The translations under genes and the position numbers were made by a program. Positions 35,391 to 46,917 of a DNA stretch of 64,000 nucleotides are shown piece by piece. A model generated the notes under the pieces. That model had not been told where the DNA came from and ran no database searches. It worked only from the letters and a program-made list of their open reading frames with translations. Numbering within the stretch: position 1 is the first letter of the stretch; each line of letters starts with the position of its first letter. Source of the stretch: Paraglaciecola arctica (GTDB lineage: Bacteria > Pseudomonadota > Gammaproteobacteria > Enterobacterales > Alteromonadaceae); NCBI RefSeq assembly GCF_018861065.1, contig NZ_JAHKQO010000022.1, positions 1 to 64,000 on the forward strand, in the 5' to 3' direction.

Positions 35391-35741
35391 CTAAAACTCT
35401 AATTTCCAAAGCATTTCTTCTAGGTTGGGATGCCATTGAAATTGTTGTAGTTTAACTCGATTATTGAAGACAGCCACATCTTCTTGCTGCAACAATCCCG
35501 TTTGTTTTTGTGATTGCTCAGATCCTTTAGGAAAGGCTATTTGTCCATTTGAGCGCAGTACTCTATACCAAGGAACATCTAAATCCTTGGGTACATAACC
35601 TAAACACTTGCCCACCAGCCTTGCTCGCCCTGGCAACCCGGCCAAGTCTGCTATTTGACCGTAACTCGCCACTTTTCCAGCGGGAATAAGCTGTACCGTG
35701 CGCCAGATTTTACTGTAGTGAGGATGTCCAGACATTGGCAA
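35391..35741 (-). CDS. Alkyltransferase-like (ATL) DNA-binding protein
   Basis: 116 aa, MGMT fold only. The helix-turn-helix region (VASYGQIADLAGLPGRARLV) and PWYRVL (57-62) are present; the methyl-accepting cysteine of PCHR is replaced by Trp58, as in ATL/YbaZ proteins. Such proteins bind O6-alkylguanine without repairing it and flag it to nucleotide excision repair. It starts 3 bases after the stop of the Wzz-like gene, suggesting co-transcription. Confidence 0.9.
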   Translation of the reverse strand: MPMSGHPHYSKIWRTVQLIPAGKVASYGQIADLAGLPGRARLVGKCLGYVPKDLDVPWYRVLRSNGQIAFPKGSEQSQKQTGLLQQEDVAVFNNRVKLQQFQWHPNLEEMLWKLEF

Positions 35742-35744
35742 TAG

Positions 35745-37736
35745 TTAGCTTGTTGCAACAAAAGGGTACTGTGTTTGTAGTTGATCTAAATCGAATAACT
35801 TACCTTGTTGGTTAACATTTCGATAAAGCGCTAAGTCACTCGGCGAGGTATAACCAGCAATTTGTTCTATATCGTTCAGTCTTGCCCCTAAACTCGCCAA
35901 ATAAGTCAAGTAGGTATGTCGCAGTACATTGAGAGATAACTGCTCTGGAAATGCAACTTGTGCGTCGTGCCCTATATTCACTAACAACTGTGTTAAGTCT
36001 TCTAATGTGTTGATATTTGACCAAAATGATTGTTGTTCAGTTAGATTGTTACACACTACTTGTAAAGCTTGGGATAACCCCTCTTGTAGCTCGATAGTTC
36101 GAGCAAACTGGTTGTTTATTTGTAACCTTGAAAATTCTTGGGTGAAATTAGATTTTTGTAGCTCCAATATTTCATCTACGTTAACGCCGCTTAAAATCAA
36201 GCCTACTAACGCTTTACCTTGGCTGTTTGCTACTGCAAAAAGTAGTTGGCATTCTTCCTTGCTCAGTAAACGTAATATTTGAGATTGAGGTGGTAATTTA
36301 GCCGCTTCATAGCCCAAGCGAGGGTCGGGCGACGCTATCGGCATTGGTTGGTTGTATCCTAAGTTTGCGTTATCAGTAGGGCCTGATTGACCAGGAATAA
36401 CCATAAAATGATTTGCTGCGCTGGGAGCTTTTTGCTTAAAAATAAAGCTGAACAAAAGTAACGCTAAAATGGCCGCAATAGCCGCCACCAGCAAACTGAT
36501 TAAGCTATTAATTGTATAGTTTGGCCCTATGGCATAGTCGGGGTAAAACGCCTCTTCAAGTAACGAAATTTTAGCGTCGAAAGGCTTGGACACCTCTTGT
36601 ACAACTTGTTGACTTTTTAGTTTTTGAGCTTGATTTTGCAGCGCCTTTAATTCGTCGTCTATGCGTCTATATTGTTCTAGGTTTTGATTAAATTGCTGGG
36701 CCAATTGATTTTTTTCAATAAGTTGGGTTTTCATTTGCTGCACTTTATCTTTGGCTGTATTTAGGTCGCGCTCTACATCCAATAAATATTCTGATTGACT
36801 GTTTTTAATTTGTTGTTCAAGCAGGGTTTGCAGTTGCCGTGCTTTTTTCTGTTTCGCCACTATAGCGGGGTCTCGCTCTAGATAGGCTTGAGTATACTTT
36901 TCAGACAAATCCGATAGGTTTGCGCTTATTTCTCTCAGGTTTTTTCTGGTAGCATCTATCTTGGCTTTGTCGGCTGGATTAATAATGGTTTGCCCACTTT
37001 TAGTGGCTTCTAACAAACTATTCAATAGGGCTTGAGATTGTGCCTCATCAGCTAAAGCTTGGTCGAGATTTGCCCCTAAGTTTTTTGTCTGGCTTAAGGC
37101 TCTGTTTTCGTCTCGCTCTAAGGATGTAATATTATTTTCCTGAGCAAAAAGTTGTAGCCTTTGTTGTTGTTCAGATATTTTGGTTTCTAATAATTGTAAG
37201 CGTTGATCTGTCACTAATAATTCATCGGCATTGTTTTCTTGGGTTTCAGACGCTATGAATGTCAGATACACCTTTACCCACGCATCCAACATAGGCTTAA
37301 GAAGCTGTGGTTCGGTACCACTGGCTCTGAGAGTAATAATTCGGCCCGTTAGACTGGCTTCTGCAGACAGCGCGTCAAAAAGAGTCTGATGGTTAATGGT
37401 TAGCATTTTGGATTGTTCAAGCTCTTTTGAAACCAAACTCAAAACACTATTACTTTTTAACCTTTGTTGATGCAAAGTGATTTGCCTATGGGCCAAATCT
37501 GACAGGTCTGCTTCGGTATGTGAAGTATATGAAAAATGCAAGATTGCTTGACTCTGATAGATAGGTTCCTGGCTCCAAATGACCGCGTTGGCAACAATTG
37601 AAATCAATAAAAACGTACCTATCAACACTTGCCATTTACGCTTTTGAAAGGTTTTGTGTTGGGTGTCTGATGAGTCTAAAGTGGCATTAGAAAAGGATTG
37701 ATTTGGTATGTAGTCAACTTTGTTATTAAATGACAT
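35745..37736 (-). CDS. Wzz/GumC-type inner-membrane protein fused to a degenerate tyrosine-recombinase-like domain
   Basis: 663 aa. First membrane helix at 34-54, a long periplasmic part with coiled coils (about 170-390) and second helix at 408-433: the layout of polysaccharide chain-length determinants. A cytoplasmic Pro/Gly-rich linker (440-485) follows. Residues 487-645 then resemble a tyrosine recombinase catalytic domain: LSKEECQLLF, LSGVNVDEILELQ, LRHTYLTYLASLG (605-617), AGYTS and ALYRNV with Tyr638. ArgI is replaced by Asn519, the first His of HxLRH by Leu and LGHSS by AGYTS, so catalysis is doubtful. There is no BY-kinase domain. No polysaccharide genes lie nearby. Probably a scaffold or DNA-contacting membrane protein; function unknown. 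Confidence 0.72.
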   Translation of the reverse strand: MSFNNKVDYIPNQSFSNATLDSSDTQHKTFQKRKWQVLIGTFLLISIVANAVIWSQEPIYQSQAILHFSYTSHTEADLSDLAHRQITLHQQRLKSNSVLSLVSKELEQSKMLTINHQTLFDALSAEASLTGRIITLRASGTEPQLLKPMLDAWVKVYLTFIASETQENNADELLVTDQRLQLLETKISEQQQRLQLFAQENNITSLERDENRALSQTKNLGANLDQALADEAQSQALLNSLLEATKSGQTIINPADKAKIDATRKNLREISANLSDLSEKYTQAYLERDPAIVAKQKKARQLQTLLEQQIKNSQSEYLLDVERDLNTAKDKVQQMKTQLIEKNQLAQQFNQNLEQYRRIDDELKALQNQAQKLKSQQVVQEVSKPFDAKISLLEEAFYPDYAIGPNYTINSLISLLVAAIAAILALLLFSFIFKQKAPSAANHFMVIPGQSGPTDNANLGYNQPMPIASPDPRLGYEAAKLPPQSQILRLLSKEECQLLFAVANSQGKALVGLILSGVNVDEILELQKSNFTQEFSRLQINNQFARTIELQEGLSQALQVVCNNLTEQQSFWSNINTLEDLTQLLVNIGHDAQVAFPEQLSLNVLRHTYLTYLASLGARLNDIEQIAGYTSPSDLALYRNVNQQGKLFDLDQLQTQYPFVATS

Positions 37737-37925
37737 GAGAAAAACCTAAGATAGTTATACTGCTAACTAATCTGATAACGCTGTTGTTGTAGAACATAAT
37801 AAATCCATTTTGCTTTATATTTTTGATTTACAATCAGTCCACAAAGAGCCGATATGAGCCTAGCAACTAAATTTAACAAGCCTAATCGCAAACACCAAGA
37901 TAAGTTTTAGAGAAATCAAAATAAA

Positions 37926-38531
37926 ATGGCGGATTTGAAAAACACTAAGAGATTGATCTGTGCTGATTGTGGATATCCGCAAGCCACATGTCTATGTCCT
38001 TGGGTAAAACCTATCGATTCTCCAATGAACATTGTGATTCTTCAACATCCTTCAGAGGCCAAACATGCTAAAAATACAGTCAGGCTTTTGGCCTTAGGTT
38101 TAAGCAACGTAAAGATTTTACAAGGGGAAACAGCTGCCGACTTTAGTGAATTAGCTGAAGTGGTGCTGCGCTCACAACAGCATTATCACTTGTGTTACCC
38201 TCATGCTAAAAGCATTGCCATTGAAACATTCAATACCCAAATTCAACCTATTGAATTCGGACATACATTAATATTAATTGACGCATCTTGGCGTAAAGCT
38301 CTAAAAATGTGGCATCTCAACCCTTGGTTGCATTCACTGAATAGTTGGCATTTTGCTAATCCACCTAAAAATCAGTATCAGATCAGGCACACTACACAAA
38401 AAAATAGTTTATCTACTTTAGAGTCTGTCAGTTATGTTCTGGAACTGATCCACGACTTGGATTGTTCACCTTTGTATCTGTTATTTAATCAAATGCAAAT
38501 TCGATGTTTCATCAATCAAAAACGTAAGTGA
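37926..38531 (+). CDS. tapT: tRNA-uridine aminocarboxypropyltransferase (DTW domain)
   Basis: 201 aa, cytoplasmic. Transfers the aminocarboxypropyl group of SAM to U47 of tRNA (acp3U). An N-terminal zinc-binding CxxC...CxC set (Cys12, 15, 22, 24), HPSEAKHAKNT (41-51), and the DTW signature as DASW (119-122). Slightly shorter than E. coli TapT. Divergent from the Wzz-like gene across 189 bases. Confidence 0.88.
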   Translation: MADLKNTKRLICADCGYPQATCLCPWVKPIDSPMNIVILQHPSEAKHAKNTVRLLALGLSNVKILQGETAADFSELAEVVLRSQQHYHLCYPHAKSIAIETFNTQIQPIEFGHTLILIDASWRKALKMWHLNPWLHSLNSWHFANPPKNQYQIRHTTQKNSLSTLESVSYVLELIHDLDCSPLYLLFNQMQIRCFINQKRK

Positions 38532-38694
38532 ATTAGAGTTTAAGTGGTTAAATAGAACGTACGAATGAAGGTTTATTCCATCTAAAGTTTGACTTAATTA
38601 ATCTATATGGCATGTTGAAATACTTTCACGTAAAACAACACAAGTTGTGTATTACGCATTTTAGTGTTTCGTATTAAGAAAAAGTGGTATTTAT

Positions 38695-41600
38695 TTGAAA
38701 CAGATTAAGTTACTAGTTTGCTTTATTTTCTTTTGTTTATGTTTGACTGCAAATGGAACAGCAGCTAAAAAAATTGTTAGTTTTGATTTAAGTAAGATTA
38801 TTAATAGTGATATTAGTGAGCAAGTCAGCTATTTTTCACTTAAAAATAATACTAATCCTGCTCCCAGTGAATTGCCTCAATTAGTTGACTGGCTAAGTAC
38901 TTTACCTATACACCATACCACCAACCTATTAGGTGATAAATACGCCGTTTCGTTTGAAATTTATAATGACACACAGCAAACAGAGTGGTTTATTTATCCT
39001 TATGGATCTCTCGTTCAACATATCGAAATTCGTTATTATGACGACACGCAAACTGCAATGTCTTTGCATACAGGGCATGGATTTGATAATCAACAAGACT
39101 TCCACTACGGAAGTTCGATAGAAATATTACCAGGCCAACGAAAAACATTGTTGTTGTTGTTTGAAAGTGAGTTTTTCACTTCTCCAATTAGGATATTAGT
39201 CAAACCTCAAGCCGAAGCTGAGCAATTATTCCAAATAGAGAATGTTATTTTATTGCTCTGCCTAGGAATATGTTTTGCATTAGGCATATATAACTTATTT
39301 ATATTTATCACGACCCGTGACCCAAAGTATCTTTATTATGCCATTGCCACATCATGCTACGCTTTGGGTTGGGCCTGTGGTTTTGGAGTACCAGAATTTT
39401 TAGGCATAGTTCATGCTGAATATTGGTTAGTACCAACGTTTTTAATTGGTAGCTTTTTCTCCATCTTTTTCAACATTCGATTTTTACATCTAGAAAAGTT
39501 TTCACCTAAAATATGCAAGATTTTAAAGATAACAGCTGTAGCTAGCCTGATATCACTACCTATTGCCGTTTACAGCCCAGGAATTAGTCTATATTTGGCT
39601 TTTATATTTAGTTCTGTGATACTCATTACGGGTGTTTACTCTGGTATTAACTGTTGGATTAAAGGGTATTCCCCAGCCAAATATTTTGTGTTTGCTTTAT
39701 TATCGGTAGCGCTACCTAACATAGTGGGTAACTTAATTAGTTTGGGAATTTTACCCGGATTGAATACCAATATTTATTTGTTATCTTTAATTGGTGTGAG
39801 TCTAGACAGCTTGTTGTTGGCTTTTGCTTTAGCCGCCCAGGTTCGTTTGTTATCCATTCACAACGAAGAGCTCACTGCTACCCTTGAAAATACCGTTGAA
39901 AAACGTACTGCTGAATTACGTCACGCAAATATCCAGCTTGAGCAAAGCAATGCTGAACTAATCGAAGCCAGTAATGCAAAAGGCCGATTTTTGGCAACTA
40001 TGAGTCACGAAATTCGTACCCCTCTTACTTCCATTATTGGTTATGCAGACGGTATTTTGCATGGTGATATAGACAAATCTGAACAGGCTCGTGTAACAAA
40101 AATCATTGCAGAAAATGGTAATCATTTATTAAGTGTTATTAATGATATTTTGGATATCAGTAAGATTGAAGCCAATAAACTAGACTTCGAATCAATAGCG
40201 ACTCCTTTATTTTCGGTTTTGGCTCAAATTGAGTCAATTGTGGGGAAGCGAGTCAGAGACAAAGGTTTAGCTTTTCATTTGGAATACGAGTTTCCATTGC
40301 CGACACTAATTAATACGGACCCCACACGTTTAAAACAAATATTATTTAACCTAACCAATAATGCAATTAAGTTTACTGATCAAGGTTATATCGGTTTATC
40401 GGTACGTATACTCGACAATCGCTTACAAATACAAGTTAAGGATTCTGGTGAAGGTATTTCTGCTCAACAACAAGAGCAGTTATTTGAAGCTTTTACTCAA
40501 GCTGACAGTTCTACAAACAGGCGTTTTGGAGGTACAGGTTTAGGGTTAAGTATTGCACGTCGATTAGCTAACGGGTTAGGTGGCAATATTGAGGTAATAA
40601 GCGCCCCAAGAAAGGGCTCAACTTTTATATTGGATATTAACTTAGATGTGGTTCAAGACTCACCGTGGATCAATAATGTGGGTGAAATATGGCAGTCAAC
40701 AACCACTAAATCTGTACTAGCGACTCCTTTACCTAACTTTGTAGGTAATAGAGTATTACTTGCTGATGATCATCCTAATAATCGCGAATTAATTTCCATA
40801 TTATTAAAACGTATGAATATCACAGTCACTGAAGTTGAAGATGGTAAGCAAGTACTAGAAACAATTTTTTATCAAACTTTTGACTTGATTTTGCTGGATA
40901 TCCACATGCCACAAATGGATGGCACTGAGGCACTTAAACAAATTCGAGCCGCCGGTAATTACACTCCCGTAATAGCACTAACGGCTAATAATATGAAACA
41001 TGAAATCGATCATTATATGCGCCTTGGGTTTTCTGATCATTTAGCTAAGCCCATTTCACGAGATCACTTTATTCGTAAACTGTCACTTTACCTGAATAAA
41101 CAAGGCGAAATCGATGGCCCAATCCATCAAGGGGATATGTTGAAGTTAATAAAAGACTATCAACTTGATCTGCGAGACGAAATGGCTAGTCTGCAAAAAG
41201 CCTTAGAACAGGGTGACTTGACCATTATCAGCGAAATAGCCCACAGAATAAGAGGCTCTGCTGGCTCTTTTGGCTTTGATATTATTGGCCAAAAGTTTGC
41301 TGATATTGAACATTGTGCCCTGCAAGATGACGAAATAGCGGTGACCTATGAATTACCTAAAGTCATTGCCTTAACACTGCAATGTATCGACTTACCTGGT
41401 GTAGATATCGCACAAGGCATAATTAATCATCACAATAGTGCTGAAAAGTTTTTATTAGCCATTTTTGAGCTAGTTGAACACTCACAACAAACCCTGAAGG
41501 ATTTAACCGCTGCTCTTAATAATAATGAAATTAACAGCGCTCTAGTACATTTGTATAAGTTTTTCCCTAGCTGCAATGAGTGTGCATTAGTAGGTTCAGA

Positions 41601-41742
41601 AGCGGCATTTAAAACCTTAGAAAATTTGTTCAAACAAGGCAAATTGGAGTCTCTGCAATATTCGCCCCCGCTGGATATCATTGCCGCACATTTAACGGAG
41701 CTAAGAGCTGCGACAGATGCAAATTTGATGCAGCAAATTTAG
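38695..41742 (+). CDS. Hybrid sensor histidine kinase with 7TMR-DISM input, receiver and HPt domains
   Basis: 1015 aa, TTG start, signal peptide (about 1-24). A periplasmic DISM-type sensing domain (about 40-170), a 7TM block (about 178-395), a short coiled coil (395-430), HisKA with MSHEIRTP (His438), HATPase with NLTNNAIKF and GGTGLGLSI, a receiver with Asp735 (LLDIHMPQMDG) and Lys in LAKPIS, then HPt with AHRIRGSAGSFG (His850). The C-terminal 110 residues may be a second, degenerate HPt-like helical bundle. All phosphorelay residues are present. 7TMR-DISM domains are thought to bind carbohydrates. No cognate regulator is adjacent. Confidence 0.93.
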   Translation: MKQIKLLVCFIFFCLCLTANGTAAKKIVSFDLSKIINSDISEQVSYFSLKNNTNPAPSELPQLVDWLSTLPIHHTTNLLGDKYAVSFEIYNDTQQTEWFIYPYGSLVQHIEIRYYDDTQTAMSLHTGHGFDNQQDFHYGSSIEILPGQRKTLLLLFESEFFTSPIRILVKPQAEAEQLFQIENVILLLCLGICFALGIYNLFIFITTRDPKYLYYAIATSCYALGWACGFGVPEFLGIVHAEYWLVPTFLIGSFFSIFFNIRFLHLEKFSPKICKILKITAVASLISLPIAVYSPGISLYLAFIFSSVILITGVYSGINCWIKGYSPAKYFVFALLSVALPNIVGNLISLGILPGLNTNIYLLSLIGVSLDSLLLAFALAAQVRLLSIHNEELTATLENTVEKRTAELRHANIQLEQSNAELIEASNAKGRFLATMSHEIRTPLTSIIGYADGILHGDIDKSEQARVTKIIAENGNHLLSVINDILDISKIEANKLDFESIATPLFSVLAQIESIVGKRVRDKGLAFHLEYEFPLPTLINTDPTRLKQILFNLTNNAIKFTDQGYIGLSVRILDNRLQIQVKDSGEGISAQQQEQLFEAFTQADSSTNRRFGGTGLGLSIARRLANGLGGNIEVISAPRKGSTFILDINLDVVQDSPWINNVGEIWQSTTTKSVLATPLPNFVGNRVLLADDHPNNRELISILLKRMNITVTEVEDGKQVLETIFYQTFDLILLDIHMPQMDGTEALKQIRAAGNYTPVIALTANNMKHEIDHYMRLGFSDHLAKPISRDHFIRKLSLYLNKQGEIDGPIHQGDMLKLIKDYQLDLRDEMASLQKALEQGDLTIISEIAHRIRGSAGSFGFDIIGQKFADIEHCALQDDEIAVTYELPKVIALTLQCIDLPGVDIAQGIINHHNSAEKFLLAIFELVEHSQQTLKDLTAALNNNEINSALVHLYKFFPSCNECALVGSEAAFKTLENLFKQGKLESLQYSPPLDIIAAHLTELRAATDANLMQQI

Positions 41743-41921
41743 TGAAAAGTCTATTCGAGTATTGATTTTTGACTATACAAAAATATCAGTGTTTAACTGA
41801 TAATTAAGTCAGATTTTCACACATTGTCAATTTAGGCAGCCGAGCTATTTCATCTAGTAAATTTTTAACAAACATCATATCGTATGACCTACAGTTTTTA
41901 TTCGAATTTAAGAGTTTTTAT

Positions 41922-43244
41922 ATGTTTTACAATGAAGTAAAAAGAGCGTTTTTGTTGTCGATATTTTGCTGGTTGAGTTTCAACAGTGTAGCGGCAAACC
42001 GTATTGATACTCAGCGACCTGATGCACCTGAATTGGCGGCTTATGGAAAATACGCAATTGGTGTAAGAACGTTAAATGTTACTCATTCCAAACAGATTGA
42101 TATTGTCAATTACGATCCTAACGAACCTGAAAACATACCTTTATATGATCGCCCTTTAATTTTAGAAGTTTGGTATCCTGCTTCGGCAAATAGTGATGGA
42201 AATACCACTTTAGATGTCTATTTACGTGATGGTAAAACTGTTGTATCTGTTGAAGGTAAAGCAATCAGAAATGCTACTCCGGTAAAGACTACTCAACAAT
42301 TTCCACTAGTATTGATTTCCCATGGTTATCCTGGCAATCGCTATTTACTTTCTCATTTAGCTGAAAATATTGCATCTAAAGGCTTTGTAGTGGCGTCGAT
42401 AGAGCATACTGATTCGACCTATCGAGCTAAAGAAACATTTGCGTCGACTTTGTTGAATCGACCACTTGACCAACAATTTACTCTTGATCAAATCACGCAA
42501 CTATCACAGGATAATTCTTCGTTTTTATTTGGCTTAGTTGACACATTAAATACTGCTTTAATCGGTTATTCTATGGGTGGCTACGGAGCAGTAATTTCCG
42601 CTGGTGGCGGTGTTACACAACAGGCTGTAGATTATCCTTGGGGTTTGCCCAAAAATGCGTTAACAATTTATCAAAACTCCGTAAAAGCGCCACTATATCC
42701 TGATCCCAGACTCAAAACTGTTATAGCCATAGCACCATGGGGAATGAATTATGGTGTATGGGATGAAGCAACGTTAAAAGGAGTAAGCGTTCCAATGATG
42801 TTTATTGCTGGCTCTGTTGATGATGTATCTGGCTACGACAAAGGTATACGTAGTATCTGGAAATCTACAACAGCAATAGACAGGGCTTTGTTAACCTTCC
42901 TTAATGCTGGTCATAGTGCGGGTGCGCCTATGCCTGCACCACAAGAGTCATTTGTTTATGACCATACCTTAGGTTTCAACATAAGTGATCATTACACAGA
43001 TGCGGTTTGGGACACAGTGCGCATGAATAATATATCCCAACACTTCGTCACGGCGTGGTTACAGAAGTATTTGAAAAACAATGCTGCAATGGATCCGTAC
43101 TTGAATTTAGTAGTTAATTCGAATGATGGTGTTTGGAGTAAAGATGAAAATGGCAATAATAAAAAGGAACACAATCATTGGTTAGGCTTTGCTAAAGGAA
43201 CAGCCAAAGGCCTAACATTTGAAAAATTAAGTCGCGGTGAATAG
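41922..43244 (+). CDS. Exported alpha/beta hydrolase, PAF-acetylhydrolase/dienelactone hydrolase-like
   Basis: 440 aa with signal peptide (about 1-24, ending SVAAN). LVLISHGYPGN gives the oxyanion region; IGYSMGGYGA is the G-x-S-x-G nucleophile elbow; NAGHSAGAP carries a candidate catalytic histidine. A serine hydrolase acting in the periplasm or outside; substrate unknown. No operon partner. Convergent with msrA. Confidence 0.85.
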   Translation: MFYNEVKRAFLLSIFCWLSFNSVAANRIDTQRPDAPELAAYGKYAIGVRTLNVTHSKQIDIVNYDPNEPENIPLYDRPLILEVWYPASANSDGNTTLDVYLRDGKTVVSVEGKAIRNATPVKTTQQFPLVLISHGYPGNRYLLSHLAENIASKGFVVASIEHTDSTYRAKETFASTLLNRPLDQQFTLDQITQLSQDNSSFLFGLVDTLNTALIGYSMGGYGAVISAGGGVTQQAVDYPWGLPKNALTIYQNSVKAPLYPDPRLKTVIAIAPWGMNYGVWDEATLKGVSVPMMFIAGSVDDVSGYDKGIRSIWKSTTAIDRALLTFLNAGHSAGAPMPAPQESFVYDHTLGFNISDHYTDAVWDTVRMNNISQHFVTAWLQKYLKNNAAMDPYLNLVVNSNDGVWSKDENGNNKKEHNHWLGFAKGTAKGLTFEKLSRGE

Positions 43245-43266
43245 CGTTGTATTCAATTACATGAAC

Positions 43267-43857
43267 TCAGTGGGTAACTTGGTCTCCCCAAATATCACTA
43301 AGGCGCTGATCACGACCGCAGTTCCAACGGTATAACTTGTATCTAACAGGATTATTTTTGTAGTAATCCTGGTGATAACTTTCGTCCCCTTTGATGGGAT
43401 AAAAGGGGCTTTGACTTAAAATGGGCGTTACTACCTTTTGATTTGGGAATTGCTCTGCTACTTTTTGTTTGGATAGTTCGGCTTTTTCTCTTTGTTCGTC
43501 ATTTGCGACAAAGATTGCACTTAGATAACTAAAACCCTTATCACAAAACTGGCCTCTGGCATCAAAGGGGTCGATATTCACCCAATAGTGGTCTAGTAAG
43601 CCCTGATAAGTTACTTTGCTAGGGTCGTAACTGACCTCAACTGCCTCATAATGTCCGGTATGATTACCGTTATAGGTAGGATTTTTTAATTCCCCTCCAG
43701 TAAATCCAGAAACAACATTAGTCACGCCATCGAGTTTTTCAAAATCAGACTCCATACACCAAAAACAACCGCCTGCGAAAATTGCCTTATCGGCTGTAGC
43801 CTGGGGTATATACATAGAAAGTAGCGCTAAAAATGGCAGTAATAATTTGAATTTCAC
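43267..43857 (-). CDS. msrA: Peptide methionine-(S)-sulfoxide reductase, exported form
   Basis: 196 aa, with an N-terminal signal peptide (residues 1-22). GGCFWC (29-34) has catalytic Cys31; HTGHYEAVEVSYDP and YWVNIDPFDARGQFCDKG are MsrA hallmarks. The C-terminus (CGRDQRL) offers a resolving cysteine. Repairs oxidised methionine, here presumably in the periplasm given the leader. The MsrB domain is absent. Confidence 0.95.
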   Translation of the reverse strand: MKFKLLLPFLALLSMYIPQATADKAIFAGGCFWCMESDFEKLDGVTNVVSGFTGGELKNPTYNGNHTGHYEAVEVSYDPSKVTYQGLLDHYWVNIDPFDARGQFCDKGFSYLSAIFVANDEQREKAELSKQKVAEQFPNQKVVTPILSQSPFYPIKGDESYHQDYYKNNPVRYKLYRWNCGRDQRLSDIWGDQVTH

Positions 43858-44010
43858 TTAGGTTTCCTTAATTATCCAACAACATTAATACACTGTTACT
43901 GGAAGATAAGACCAAAGTTTTTCAACAAACTTTCAAATTTAATACGCTGAGCTAAACGGTATAGTTAGAATTTCCGAAAATATCGCGTTCATGAAACTTA
44001 TTTGTGTTGT

Positions 44011-44044
44011 AAAAACAAAAAACCCAGGTATTACCTGGGTTTTT
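44011..44044. terminator. Bidirectional terminator at the end of the atp operon
   Basis: Arms AAAACCCAGG (44019-44028) and CCTGGGTTTT (44034-44043) with a five-base loop, and T tracts on both strands. It ends the minus-strand atp transcript 41 bases after atpC. Confidence 0.88.
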
Positions 44045-44084
44045 AAAAGGTTTCACATGAAACATGTTAACGTATTTATTTCAA

Positions 44085-44498
44085 TTACTTACGCAGTTTT
44101 TGAATTAACCTTAACTGGGCAATTGCTTCAGCAAGCTCAACAGCGGCTTCAGCATAATCAAAATCAGCACTTGGATTAGCGATATGCTCTTCAGCGCGTT
44201 TTTTCGCGTCTAAGGCCGCTTGTTCGTCTAGATCTTCAGCACGAATAGCGGTATCAGCCAATACAGTCACAGTACCAGGTTGTATTTCTAGTACGCCACC
44301 ATTGATGTAGATATCTTCTGCTTCACCAAATTGTTTAACTAGATGTACCATGCCAGGCAACAATGTAGTTAATAAAGGCGCGTGACCAGGCACAATACCT
44401 AGTTCACCTTCACTACCTGTTATCTGAATAGTTTCGACTAAACCAGAAAAGATGCTAGTTTCGGCGCTTACTACGTCTAGATGTACGGTCATAGCCAT
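44085..44498 (-). CDS. atpC: ATP synthase F1 epsilon subunit
   Basis: 137 aa from the ATG at 44498 (TTGGAG 6-11 bases upstream). Opens [20 protein letters not shown], with [17 protein letters not shown], the epsilon beta-barrel signature, then a C-terminal helical hairpin. Central-stalk subunit that inhibits ATP hydrolysis. Last gene of the atp operon. Confidence 0.97.
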   Translation of the reverse strand: MAMTVHLDVVSAETSIFSGLVETIQITGSEGELGIVPGHAPLLTTLLPGMVHLVKQFGEAEDIYINGGVLEIQPGTVTVLADTAIRAEDLDEQAALDAKKRAEEHIANPSADFDYAEAAVELAEAIAQLRLIQKLRK

Positions 44499-44574
44499 AA
44501 AAATCTCCAATTAAAAACAGTTTTTTCGTTTGCATTTAGCTCCGAAAAATAATCGGAACTAAATGAGTCGAAAA

Positions 44575-45978
<1,404 letters not shown>

Positions 45979-45991
45979 CTAAAACCATTGC

Positions 45992-46852
45992 CTACACCGC
46001 CGCCGCACCAGCTACTATCTCACTGATCTCTTGCGTAATCGCTGCTTGACGTGCTTTGTTATATATCAATTGCAAGTCATCAATGATGTCACCCGCGTTA
46101 TCGGTTGCCGCTTTCATGGCTACCATACGTGCTGCTTGCTCAGAGGCGCCATTTTCAACTACGCCTTGATATACTTGAGACTCAATAAAACGCACCAACA
46201 ACATATCTAAGATAGGTTTTGGATCTGGTTCGTATATGTAGTCCCAACGGTGTTGTAATTCTTTTTCTTCAGATTTAGGCAAAGGCAACAATTGATCGAT
46301 CTGCGGCTCTTGCGCCATGGTATTTACAAATTTATTAAATACCAGATACAAACGGTCGATTTTACCCTCGTTAAATGCATCCAACATGATACGCACTAAG
46401 CCAATGATTTCATTGACAGTGGGCGCATCACCTAAACCCGATTCAGCAGCTAAAACATTGCCACCAAAGCGGTTAAAGAATGCTACAGACTTAGCACCTA
46501 ACGCTGCAAAATCCGTTTCGACACCTTTTTCTTGCCATTGTTGTGCTTCTTTGGCGACCAGTTTGAATTCGTTGGTGTTTAAACCACCACATAATCCACG
46601 GTCGGTAGAAATCACAATATAACCAACGCGTTTTACTTCGCGTTCTTCCAAATAAGGATGGCGATATTCAAGGTTAGCGTTTGCCAGGTGACCGATCACG
46701 TTTCGAATACTCTCAGCATATGGACGGCTAGAAGCCATACGGTCTTGCGCCTTTTTCATTTTTGACGCTGCAACCATTTCCATAGCGCTGGTGATCTTCT
46801 GCGTATTTTTAATACTGCCGATCTTACCTTTTATCTCTTTACCGCTAGCCAT
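45992..46852 (-). CDS. atpG: ATP synthase F1 gamma subunit
   Basis: 286 aa rotor subunit. N-terminal [20 protein letters not shown] and C-terminal [20 protein letters not shown] form the two coiled-coil helices that enter the alpha/beta ring. Length as in E. coli (287). Confidence 0.99.
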   Translation of the reverse strand: MASGKEIKGKIGSIKNTQKITSAMEMVAASKMKKAQDRMASSRPYAESIRNVIGHLANANLEYRHPYLEEREVKRVGYIVISTDRGLCGGLNTNEFKLVAKEAQQWQEKGVETDFAALGAKSVAFFNRFGGNVLAAESGLGDAPTVNEIIGLVRIMLDAFNEGKIDRLYLVFNKFVNTMAQEPQIDQLLPLPKSEEKELQHRWDYIYEPDPKPILDMLLVRFIESQVYQGVVENGASEQAARMVAMKAATDNAGDIIDDLQLIYNKARQAAITQEISEIVAGAAAV

Positions 46853-46917
46853 AAACTCTATCTCCGATTATTCAACATACTGACCACCTAGCGATTAACG
46901 CTCAGTGGTCAAATTGA

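Noticed and set aside
35745-36400. An active integrase or prophage marker in the C-terminal part of the Wzz-like gene
   Set aside because: Catalytic Arg and His positions are replaced, the domain is fused to a membrane protein, and no att sites, tRNA or phage genes are nearby.
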